Notes under the pieces: model-generated
What the model was told of the DNA's origin: nothing
The model's input: only the letters and a program-made list of their open reading frames with translations
Databases searched by the model: none
Program-made: the position numbers and the translations under genes
Assembly: GCA_947568835.1 (NCBI GenBank)
Contig: OX387612.1
Location: forward strand, 10,418,001 to 10,482,000
Origin: Protonemura montana
Taxonomy: Eukaryota > Arthropoda > Insecta > Plecoptera > Nemouridae
Direction: 5' to 3'
DNA: 64,000 nucleotides
Part shown: in pieces, positions 47,520 to 59,400 of the stretch
How the letters are laid out: each line of letters begins with the position of its first letter
How positions within the stretch are numbered: the first letter of the stretch is position 1

Positions 47520-48455
47520 TTTATTTATAGAGATCACCGATGTTAAGCAACACTGCGCTGAGTCAGGTATTGGATGGGTGACATCATACACATGACCAGT
47601 TCTGTTCGGGAGAGAGGTTGGAGGGATGAAAGTTAAGCAACACTGCGCTGAGTCAGGTATTGGATGGGTGACCATCATTCACATGACCAGTTCTGTTCGG
47701 GAGAGAGGTTGGAGGGATGAAAGTTAAGCAACACTACGCTGGGTCAGGTATTGGATGGGTGACCATTATACACATGACCAGTTCTGTTCGGAAGAGAGGT
47801 GAGAGGGATTAAAGTTAAGCAACACTGCGCTGGGTCAGGTATTGGATGGGTGGCCATGGTACACATGATCAGTTCTGTTCGGGAGAGAGGTTGGAGGGAT
47901 GAAAGTTAAGCAACACTGCGCTGAGTCAGGTATTGGATGGGTGACCATCATACACATGACCAGTTCTGTTCGGGAGAGAGGTTGGAGGGCTGAAAGTTAA
48001 GCAACACTGCGCTGTGTCAGGTATTGGATGGGTGACCATCATACACATGACCAGTTCTGTTCGGGAGAGAGGTTGGAGGGATGAAAGTTAAGCAACACTG
48101 CGCTGAGTCAGGTATTGGATGGGTGACCATCATACATATGACCAGCTCTGTTTGGGAGAGAGGTTGGAGGGATGAAAGTTAAGCAACACTGCGCTGGGTC
48201 AGGTATTGAATGGGTGACCATCATACACATGACCAGTTCTGTTTGGGAGAGAGGTTTGAGGGATGAAAGTTAGTACGGCAACTTCACTCGCCTTGCTTAT
48301 CAACCTCTCGACAGCATGGATTTGTGGAGGAATCCTGTTGTTCGAGTTGTACCTTCCTTCGGAAGGGACGTTGAGCCGTTGTTCCCCTTGGTGCTCTTAG
48401 ACAAGAGTAGACTACGTGGTGGTGACAGGTTTTCCCTCCTCTCTAGAGAAGACTG
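47520..48455 (+). repeat. 5S-rRNA-derived SINE with about 8 head units
   Basis: It begins with GATCACCGATGTTAAGCAAC, a truncated 5S head. It continues in about eight 91-base units to 48265, then a body (ggatttgtggaggaatcctg, CCTTCCTTCGGAAGGGACGT) to about 48455. It lies between the two secreted-protein paralogues. Confidence 0.85.
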
Positions 48456-49063
48456 ATTAAATGTATACGACCAATGGAAAAGAACAGACAGAGGCGTTAT
48501 GAAACTAACCAAAGTTGAAATGGTCGGCTGCGATAAAATATACTTAAAATATAACGTTTCTGCAGTTGCCTCGTTCGCACGTAGAGGATACTGAACACAG
48601 AGACGTTAATCAAGACTTATCTATTGCAATCGATCCTCTCAACTTCTGTACCTTTCTGAACTCCTTCAGCTATGTTTTTCTTTGTCCTATTAACCCTTTG
48701 GCACCCAAGAATAAAGAGGTTAAGTGTGAAAACAAGTAGAACTCATTTTGTAAAACTTGAATTGAACAAATGTCAGGGAAAATTAAAAATAATTGAAAAA
48801 AAATTGTTTTACAAAAAATTGTTTATACAGAATTTTTTTAAGGCACGTGTGTTGCCACAATCTTTTAATGAAGGAAAATTGGTTTAATTTCAAGCTTTTC
48901 AATGCATGGACATGAGATATGTAATCATTGAAGTTTTAATTGCACCTAGATATGGCTGGACAGTGGGCAGCTTTGGCAGTTATAACACACAAAGCAATAC
49001 ATTTGGTTCATTTTGTTCAAAATAACACAAGGAAGAATATCTACACCACAAAGTCGAGTAGAA
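48456..49063. other. Upstream region of secreted protein 2
   Basis: This is AT-rich, with no gene. No strong TATA box comparable to that of the first paralogue is visible. The transcription start should lie within about 150 bases of 49064. Confidence 0.35.
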
Positions 49064-50414
49064 ATGGCACACAAATATCTATGGCTTGCAATTGGTGAGT
49101 TTAACAACATTACTATGTACATTATTTGTAAACATGCTTGACACTGGAAATTTTAAGCAATGATGGCTACAAGTTTTCCGACGTTCACAATTTGGAAACA
49201 TAAATTTGGGAAATATTGAACCAACCGTAACTGCGTGCTGTATGCTGATTTGTTTCAAAAGTAAAAATACACATGTTGGTAAATAAGCATACTTTTCATA
49301 ACCAAACTTCTTCTAGTGATAACGTTATAACTTGATAATCTTGTCTACATACCGTCAGAATGAGCTATGTTTAATTTGCTTATTTGTGTCATAGGCAAAT
49401 ACGAGCTTATATAACAAATGTTTCATTTCAGCATTGGTCGTAGCTTTAGTCGTCTTGGCCGACTCAAAGCCAGCTAAAGTAGCTGCCCCAAAAGCTGGTG
49501 TAGCAAAAGCTGGTGTAGCAAAAGCTGGTGTAGCAAAAGCTGGTGCCATACAAGCTGGTGCCACAAAAAGAAAAGCAAAAAAAGCCATAGCTGCAAAACC
49601 TGGTTCAGCAAAAGCAGTTGGAGGCAAAGCTAATGTGAAGAAGCCTGCTGTCAAAATACCCACCGCTCAAAAATTAGTCCCACAAGAATTACAGGCTCCA
49701 ATAGCTCCTGCCCCGATCGCTCCTGCCCCAATAGCTCCTGCTGAAAATGCAGGAGCTTCAATTTTCAGCAACCCCGCGGTTACAGGGATACTAGCTAAAC
49801 TTCAAAGCGGTACAAAACCAACGACCGCGGAGATGATTCCGTTGATGCTTGTGGGCGTGCAGGCTGGAATTCAAAGCACGAACCCTGCACTGAAATCGTT
49901 AGCCTCGACGATCAACGAAACAGGGGCAGCCCTCGAAAAATCCAAAGATGGGAAGTTGAGTACCGGTCAAATGATAGTTTACAGCAACAAAATGCTGACA
50001 GCGCTGGGTAATGCGACAGATACATCGAAGGAAAACATGTCCAAATTAAAATCGTGCGTAGGCAGGGGAATGGCAACTGTCAATAGCACGGATTTAAATT
50101 CTGTTTTCGAGTTGATTCAAAATTGTTCCCAGTATTTCGGTAACGGAACAGAGGACGGAACATCTGGAGTTTTTAAATTGGTTACAGTTTTCTTGCCTGA
50201 TGGGTTGCGTGAGGTTGTGCAGAGTCCAGGCGTTCTGGAGCTAATGGGTGCGATCGGTAGCATGGTCAATCAGGGTGCAGACAATCTGGCAGGACAGGGG
50301 GCGGGTGCTGTGGTCCCCACTTCAGTGGTAAACACTTTAGACTCTGTGGTCAAAGGGGCTGGGCTCAATATTGACTTCGGTCAAATGTTTAGCAATTTTA
50401 ACTTTGGACGTTAA
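49064..50414 (+). CDS. Secreted Ala/Lys-rich protein 2, paralogue of the upstream gene
   Basis: Exons 49064-49094 and 49432-50414 give 337 residues. The signal peptide MAHKYLWLAIALVVALVVLA is split by a phase-1 intron at the same place as in the paralogue, and DSKP follows the signal in both. The low-complexity region differs: AGVAK repeats, then IAPAP repeats. The globular part aligns (TNPALKSLASTINETGAALE against SNPSLNAVSAALSETVTAMK). The two cysteines (KSCVGR, QNCSQYF) and the FGNGT sequon are conserved. The end is NFNFGR. A poly-A signal AATAAA is at 50649. Function is unknown; the gene clearly arose by tandem duplication. Confidence 0.85.
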
Positions 50415-53407
50415 ATCCTCAAGTTTTTGTCGTTTGTGCACTATGGCAGTTGGATTAGATGGGATGACTTTATAATGAAAATACCCTGATTTATTTTTTG
50501 TTTGATGTGACAATTTCACTTGAAATAACAATTCTGATTTACATGCATGTATCTTGGCATCATTTAAAGTTTTGATCTCTGAAAATTGTGTTTGAAATAT
50601 TTTCCTTTCCCAACCTGTTTGTGTATCTCCATGCTGTAAATTGTCAGGAATAAATCTGCACAGTTCATTAAATGTCAAGTAAAAAAATACTTTTAATAGG
50701 TTATAATCACAGAAGGCAAATAACCTCAAATTGTCTTTGCCTTTGAAACAGCCCGAAGAGACTTTGGCAGCATCTTATAAAGAACATACAAACCCACCAT
50801 TTCTTATAGAGTTATGGAGTGTCTTGACAGGTTCAATAAGTGGCAAGGCTTCACATTTAATAAGCACATACCGCTAAAAATCAGTTTAGAAAACGAAAAT
50901 ATTAATTATTGCCATTTTGACTGGTCTGCACTAGGGCAGGTTTGATACTTGCTCAATGACGTCATGCTTTGCACCGGGTTTGCAGCAGCTCCGAGCGAGA
51001 GTGCTCCCACCCGAACACGTGACCACCACCTGTCAGTGCATTCATTTTACAATTGTACCTACTGTCGGCCAATAGACCAATTTCAATTGACATATTTGTT
51101 GTTAACTTGCTGGGGAGTGAGTTAAAGGGAGCTGAAAATTGGAAGAGAGAGATGGAGTTTTGTAAATTTTCACAGCAACTCTAAAAACCATTAATTGAAA
51201 TCGAATGATGAAAACTTTTATTTAGCCAACGACAAGTTGAAATTCTTGCGATACACTCGCAATCATAAAACATATAAGTCTCATTGTCAAAAACTTATGT
51301 TAAATACGATTTGGTAGTTGGTAATGAACTAAATGTCATTTAAGAGAATAAAATAATTCTTCAAAGGAACTTAAAAATGAAATAAGAAAAAAAAAGAAGA
51401 AAAGAATAAAGCAATACAAACTTGGGACAGCGTTTAAAATGCTTTGCCCTTCGCTATCAGCGGTTAGCGGATCCAAGGTGAAGGCAAATAATTGACCAAT
51501 CTGGTTGACTTGACAACAATCGCCCAATCACGGAGATAGCAGCTCGTAAAAAAAATAAACTCATAGACTGATTATGTTGGTTGCGTACAATCAACTCTTC
51601 AAGGTAACATGTAATTGTGTTTTAGTCGGTCTTCAATCCTTACTAATAAGAGATAGTTGAGGAAAAAGAACAGAAAAAAGATACCGACGCATATCTGCTG
51701 CATAATTCAGTAACTTAAAAACGTAATTCTAAAAAAAAAAAATTAATTTAGTAATAAATGAATGGTAATAGGAATTGTAATAGTAATAATATAAATGGTT
51801 ATAGTAATAATATAAATGGTAATGGTAATAAATGAATGCCCAGCCAAAAGTTGTACTGATCAAAGTCAACAAAGTGATAATTATTTAGATTAGCCAAGAC
51901 AAACATTTGTAGCATATCACATGCAGTTTCACTTTCGGAATGAAGGCAAGACGACACGACGTGTTATTCAACTTGCGTTATAAAGTACGCCTAAATGTTA
52001 TGGAAATCCCACTTGTTTGATTTTAATCACATAGTTCCTTATCATCACAAATAGTTATCATAGTAAACAACTTACAGTCTCTGAATTACTCGACAACTCT
52101 TACTTATTAAAACTAGAAACTAGAATACAGTTCCTTAAAAAACTACAATTTCCGTATTGCGTCGAATAAAAGATTACCACCAAATTTGAGAACGGAATAA
52201 ACTTATTTTATTTTTACTGAATTTTTTAGTTTTTTTTTTCGAAGGATTTTATAAATTGCCCAGTTTTAAGATTTTTGTGAATCTCATTTGACACTTGCCT
52301 AAACCCAGAAAATACTTCGACTCCAATGAGCAGTTCGAACCGATCATTTCGTTATTGAATATACAAAAATAACGCACTAATTTATCTGGAAACTAAAAGC
52401 AAAAGGTTTATTTAAAAACATAGACCTGCTAGCACAAACATCGTCCAGTACGATACGTTTCTATCAAATCTTCTCTGGTCCCCGATTAGGTTACGACCGC
52501 GCTTTTCAACTCCGGAAAATTGGCGAAAAAAAAGGTTGTCCTTTGTTCGACACAACACGGAATAGACTTTTTCTCGGCACTTTTCAAGTCTGATCGTATC
52601 ACGCAGGAGCCGCTCAAGTCGTTCTCACAGTCATTCTCTGCAGCAACCAATTACCCACAGTTTTAACTCAGAACTAAAGCTCTAAAGCTCTAAAGCAGAA
52701 CTAAGGTGCTCAAATAAAGATAAATCACAAGCACTTGCACAAGTCACCGGCAAAAGCCGAGCACCTTTTCATATCGGGTTTGACAACACGCTAGATTTAA
52801 AAATACAGCAGGAAACAAAATACGAAAAGAGAGCGGAATTTTAACCAAGTTTTAGTTAGTGAATTAAAATGAATGGCTTTTTTTTTCATGCACAAGAATC
52901 TCTTAACGCTATTAAGTTCTGGTCAAGTATGTGGAATCTTGCGCATTTAAAACCTTTCCATGGATGGTTAAAAACTTTGGATGATTTTAGCGAAATACAT
53001 TTCACGCAAACGCTAGAAAAATTTACTGTTTGCCTTGCAAATATCAAACAACCTGTCCATATCCTGTACGGTCATCTTTGGATCACAATTAGCATTCGAA
53101 ATACAATCGAAAAATAATTTAAGTGACGTTGGCACAAGTAAATCAGTCCTCAAAGGCGTTGCGATTTTGTAAGCTAGTTCAGAGTAGTTTACGGTAATAC
53201 ACGGTTCACAATTTGAGCAATTAAAACAGATTCATAGGAACAAAAATTACCCGATGTCAATACGTCAATTGTACATAATCACAAATACAGAAATAAAACG
53301 CAGCCAGTTGCAAAAAAAAAAAGGAAAAATAGCCTGTAGAATGTCAAGGTGATTCGCGTGGAAAATATGGCGGTAGCGCTTCCGTCAGATTCCGTCAGAA
53401 TAAGAGA
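50415..53407. other. Intergenic region, no gene recognised
   Basis: About 3 kb of AT-rich sequence lies between the secreted protein pair and the 3' end of the RING gene. An 82-codon open frame at 52869-53117 and a 63-codon one at 51336-51527 match nothing I know and lack splice or promoter context. A run of 'aatggtaatagtaataatataa' repeats lies near 51750-51830. Confidence 0.4.
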
Positions 53408-56400
53408 TCACTTTAGCGGTGGATACTCGTCGTCCATCTTTGTATGTCGCTTGCAAGTTGGGCAAACGCTGTTGATCGAAAGCCACTTCTTGATGCACTG
53501 CAAAAAGGAACGTGACAACGTTGGTTTCGGGTTTTGGACGCCTTCAGGTTTTTAGGTAACCAAATCGGTATTGGGTAATGAGATGCCCGTTTACATTTTT
53601 AGGATTTCCAATTTCCCCAACACCTCTCGATCCCACCACCCACAACACTGGCGTCTTTTACCTCTTTTCCCGAGCCATCTTTCCTAACAGAATTGTTCCA
53701 CACTGAAAGATATTCAATCAAATATCGAATGTAATTGAAGAAAACTAATTACCAAGTGGCTAACAAGTTGCCAAAAGGTGGAATAATCCACAATACGTTT
53801 CACCGTTATTAGCATATTATAAAACTATTTTAATCAACTATTAATATTTTCAACTCCTGTCATTGTTACTAGTGGTAAAACCCATATTTAACTTAACTAT
53901 TATCATTAGGTAGGAACCATCATCAATTATACTTTGTATTTATCTATATTAAACTCTGTTCAGTGAAGAAAATAGTCGGTACATTCTGCTGTAGGTATAT
54001 CCTACGTGCAGTATAAGAATTTTAAGACTAATAAATAAATAAATAAATAAATGATTCTCACTTAACGCTCCTGAAATGATTCCCTTGCAAGCGTTGCTTT
54101 CTGCCATCTTGGTTAAGTTTAAAAACTTACAGCCTAGCACACATTGGTGTTGCCAACCTATCATAGAACTCAAAACTAATTGACTATCCGTTTCTAGAAT
54201 ATAAAAAAAGCAAATTCTACCGACATTACTCGTCATGTATTTAGTGCGATCCATAAATTTGTGAACTCCTCACAATAATACTAAACTTTCAAGAAACTTG
54301 ATTCAAGAAAGAGAGGAGACATAGCCCGAGACATCGTGTAATTCGGTATCCACCACTTTTGACAACCACCTACCACTTTAAAGTGAGTTGCACTTCTCTT
54401 TCCCCCTCCTCTATCACATTAGAAATAAGTTCAGGATAATATTTAATTCAAACTACGATTATGTTAAATGAAAACAAACAAAATAGCGAGTGTTAAAAAT
54501 AATTTGTAAAATGTTTAACTAAAATAGTACAATATTTTAATATAAGTTGTGTTAGTTTAAGATTATTACAGACTGCTATCTAAAATCTGCTTAGCAATAC
54601 CATCGAGGCAAACTTGAAATTACCATCCTATCAGACTGCCAAAGAATAGGATTGATATCCACACGTACGGGTGCATCAAAAGACTAATGACTAACTACAA
54701 TATAATTAAAACAACCTGCCCTGACATGGACATATTTTCAGACTTCTTCATGACTTACATAACCCAACTTAAACACAGCGATCAAACAGCTGTCCATGAA
54801 AACTAGTAAATTTATCAATTACCAACTACATTATCTTGTGCTACCTCTTATTTTAAGCTTACGTTTGTAAAATATTACGTTTTTAATTGTTTATGTTTCT
54901 ATAAACCATGTTTCTATTATATCAAACATATGTACTTGCTTCCGTTATTGATCAATAATAATAATAAATAAATTAATATGTTATGTGTAGAGCCACGATT
55001 ATATGGTGATGCGCGAAATCGCGAATTGTTCTTATCTCTTGTTATTCTTACAAATGAGTGCGATTCATTGAATTCCCATCTCAAATATGTAAGAAGCTCA
55101 TCGCGACATAACGCGAAATTCACGAAAAATCATCCATAACAACGAAATCAACTATTTTCCGCGAAATCATCGCGAAATGAGCCTTTTCCCATCCAATTAT
55201 GTTAAATTTCAGATAATCGGTTTTTTTTTCATTTTTATCAAACCATATTTCACGGAAAATAAATAAACAAATAAAATAACCCGTTTGTTTTTATGCTAAA
55301 TTAAGAGATAATGAAGCTATTTCACTGAAATATGTGTATTTTGCGAAATAGCCACTTATTTCCATGCAAAATATTTAAAATGTTTATTTTATCTCTCTAA
55401 ACACACATTTCCATGAATTTTTCATATTCAGGTCTGTTTCTCATCAAATGCTGTCAACATTCCTAAGCTTAGGGGGTAGAAGTAGTGGGGCAAAATGTTT
55501 GCAGTAGGAAACCATTGCCATTGGTTGGCTGAATCTTCCCCTCCTTGCCATGTGAGCACCAGCACTACATGCATTCAGTCTATATAGAGATTAGCTGGGA
55601 TTTCAAATTTCAATGGGGTGTAATAAATCTTTGACTTTTGAGGATCAAACAAAGCAACTCTTTGTGAGTGATGGGTATATTTTGATGTGTGGAATCTGGA
55701 ACACCAGACTTGTCTGGGAGAAAAAAGACAATCTTGCAAAGTATGTTGTTAGTACCAGGCAGTGGGTCTAATTCAAATTCTAATGGACATAAAAATCTCA
55801 AACTTCTCATTTGCAGTTCTGACTTAGCAAACTATTTGGGCCCCAGTGAACAGTGTTGATGCAGAGAGGTTTTTTAGGGAAGCTACCCTTGAAACTTGTT
55901 CAATGTTCAGTTTAACAAGTGGTAGGTGTCGCTCTTACTGCCATACAATGTATTTCATGCTGGCATTTATGTAAAATATTGATTTGTGCTATTAATTTTG
56001 TTCCAAGTCCCTAACAAATACCGATGTTGAGGACCTACACTAAATATTTGCTTTATTGTAATTATTATTGATCACTTCTTTATTAAAGATCCCAGTGCTT
56101 ACCCTAAATCTTCATTCCTTTTGAATGTAGATCGCAAAACCCCTTTTTTCTATTTAGCTATAAACGCTAAAATTCAAATAATTAGCACTAAAATTTCGAT
56201 CAAACTAATGCTAAAAACACGTTTTTTCTTTTTTTCGTCACCTATGTCTGAAATCTGTTATAGACATGAAATTCTGTACTTTTTCCATAACACCGCCATA
56301 ACACCGAAATCCAAAAAGCTTACCACGAAATTATCGAAATCATAACACCGTAAAATCTTGGCTCTAGTTATGTGCTACTGAATTTCTGAACAAAAATTCA

Positions 56401-59400
56401 AAGCATTCATAAAGCTTACATAAAATTGATTCCCTAGAGATATTCCAACTCACGCACTTACCCTCCTGTGAAAGATATGATCGCAAGGCAGTGTCGTAGT
56501 GTACGGGACACTCATCAGATCCATGCAGATCGCGCACTCGGAATCGTCGAACGGGTTGCGCCACTTTTCCGAGCCGTCAGGGTCTGCGGCCGCCACCGGC
56601 GCCCACGCTGAAATAGAACGGACAGTGAAATGAAGCTGGCTGAAAACAGGTGGTCTATGCTACCGCCGTTGAGTGTAGGTTACAGGTATAGTTTCAACGT
56701 CAATGTTAAAGTCTCTGCGTGAAAGATGGCCGCCAAATGACCACCTTACCGACAATGCAGAGTACCGGAACATCACGTTAAGTGGAGCCACTGTCGTATG
56801 AAATTTAATTTCGATATTTCTCGTAGGTTAACTCGCATTTGAGACTTTTCATGCTCAAAAAATCTCCATCAATGTTTACCTCAACGATTGATATACATGT
56901 AACGATATTAAAAAGCGAGTAACCTACGATAAATATCGAAATTAAATTTCATACGACAGTGGCTCCACTTAACGTGACGTTCCGGTACTCTGCATTTTTG
57001 TCGGTAAGGTAGTCATTTGGCGGCCATCTTTCACGGAGAGACTGTAACATTGACGTTGTTTCTCTACCTATAACCTACACTCAACGCTACCGCTCTTATT
57101 CTAGTGAACTTCACCGCTGGTTTTAAAGACATCTTCGTACCTGGTTTTTGCGACTTGCTGTGCAACATTTCTCCGACTTTCTTGATGATCAAGGGTGGTG
57201 TGCATCCTCTCAGGGAGCCGTTGTTAGCGGTGCGAATATCCTCCAGAGATTCCACCAGCTCGATCCTGAAACCCACGAAACAATTTATGAAAACGTTGCC
57301 CGACATTTCACGAGACCTGCAACTGTAATTCATTTCAACTGAAGATTGTCCATTCCTAACGACAAAAACGGTAACCAGGTAACCAGGTGGTCACCAGTGT
57401 TAGGTCACAAGGGTGAAGAAATTTCATTTCGATATTTCTTGCAGATTTTTTGTATTAGAGACTGGTTTACGCTCAAATAATCTTTATTAACGGTAACCTC
57501 AACGAATGTTAAACGCGTCTCAATATTTTGAGTGGCAATCATTCAATTGTAGATGTCTTTTTACAAGAGCAGCAGCAAGCGCCATCGGGGGGCACCTACC
57601 GTTACCACGTGTTACCGGCCTCGTTGCTCAGCAGAAAGTTTAACACTCACGCTAGAACTCTGACTAAATCTAAAAGCTTGCCGACTCGAAATCAATAAAT
57701 ATAGCTCAAGATTAAATAATTGCATGCAATGGACGTGAACGTGCATTATTTTCAAGTCTGCAGAGGACAACGACAGAGTTGGACACTTACGTAGGCACGT
57801 TCGGAAAGCGGGCACAGAGAATGTTGACAAGACTCTCGTACGAGCACGTCTTCACAGACATATCAACCAACGTGTGACCGACACCAGCAGAAGGTCTGCT
57901 TCGCTTTGTCAAGCTAAAAACAGAGAACGTAGTTGAATGGGTCCATCAGCACCAAGGACCGGCCACCGCTTAGCCTTGTCGCTTTGACACACTGTGTTGG
58001 CTGCTCCTGTCCAACAGCACCAAGGACCGGCCACCGCTTAGCCTTGTCCCTTTGACACACTGTGTTGGCTGCTCCTGTCCAACAGCATCAAAGACCGGCC
58101 ACCGCTTAGCCTTGTCCCTTCGACACATTGTGTTGGCTGCTCCTGTCCAACAGCACCAAGGACTGGCCACCGCTTAGCCTTGTCACTTTGACACACTGTG
58201 TTGGCTGCTCCTGTCCAACAGCACCAAGGACCGACCACCGCTTAGCCTTGTCACTTTGACACACTGTGTTGACTGCTCCTGTCCAACAGCACCAAGGACC
58301 GGCCACCGCTTAGCCTTGTCCCTGTGACACACTGTGTTGACTGCTCCTGTCCAACAGCACCAAGGACCACCACGAGGATAGTTTGGCATGGCAGGGAGAC
58401 CACAGTAAGCAGTCACTCACTCTCTCACAATCAATCTTACTCAAAACAATGTTGACAATATTAGAATACGTGCAAATTATTTTTAAATAACATAACATAA
58501 GCAAAAAAACTCACTACAACAAAAAAAGCTAACTGGCATCCACAGCTCCGAAGGAAACTTCAAAGGAAAACGTACGTGCTGGTGGTTGCATTGCTCTTCT
58601 GCGACTTATCGCTGTCAACTGAGTTTACGCTGGACTGCGAGGCAGATCTCTTGGGCCTGGCGCCGCCGACGTTCGGCAACTGGGGGCCGGTAGAAGCTGG
58701 CCGGTTCAGTAAGTGTACCAGGTTGGGACCCATCATTTGGTTTGGGTGCTGGGGAACCATGCAAGAGATGTGAGCATTAGCACATATTTAGGTAATACAG
58801 ATGATAGTTTCTTATGGGGCATGAAGCATATACGATATTCCATTCGTATTGGGCATGAAGCATAGGATATTCCATTTGTAAGGGGCAAAGGCAAAAACTG
58901 ATAGGCTAACACGATTTTTACATCCTTACGGGGCAACGGCTTCGCAAAAGAAATCTCAGAAGTTTAAAAATCTACTGCTGGTGACTGTTAGCATCAGGAT
59001 CGTGATCATCTCGATTTATTTGTAATGAAAAAAACGGTACAAAAAAGAGTCCCTTCTCTTTCTTGGGTGACAAAGGCATGTGAAGAATTGTGCCACACAA
59101 CTCGGTCTGTTATTCCAGTTTCTCCCAATTTCTATTCCTTCTGAAATGATTTATTACATTTTTGTATTGTAAAGTACTATTGTATATTGTTAAACATCAC
59201 GTTTATTGTTTATACTCTTCATAATTTCTTGAATTACTCTTGCGATATTATGGTTTTCAGACTAACGTCTACTTTATCTTACCTCCAGCGATATAGCGAT
59301 GTTTCATCAACAACCTCAAGTAATAATGCTAGTTTTTGTCGCCATACCAGGCATATCAAGTTTACATGTCCAATTTGAGATAGCAAGTAAATAATTAAAA

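Noticed and set aside
52869..53117. 82-codon open frame
   Set aside because: There is no recognisable motif, no clear promoter or splice context, and the composition is that of AT-rich spacer.
57970..58416. Overlapping 66-77 codon frames
   Set aside because: These are produced by the 68-base minisatellite inside an intron.
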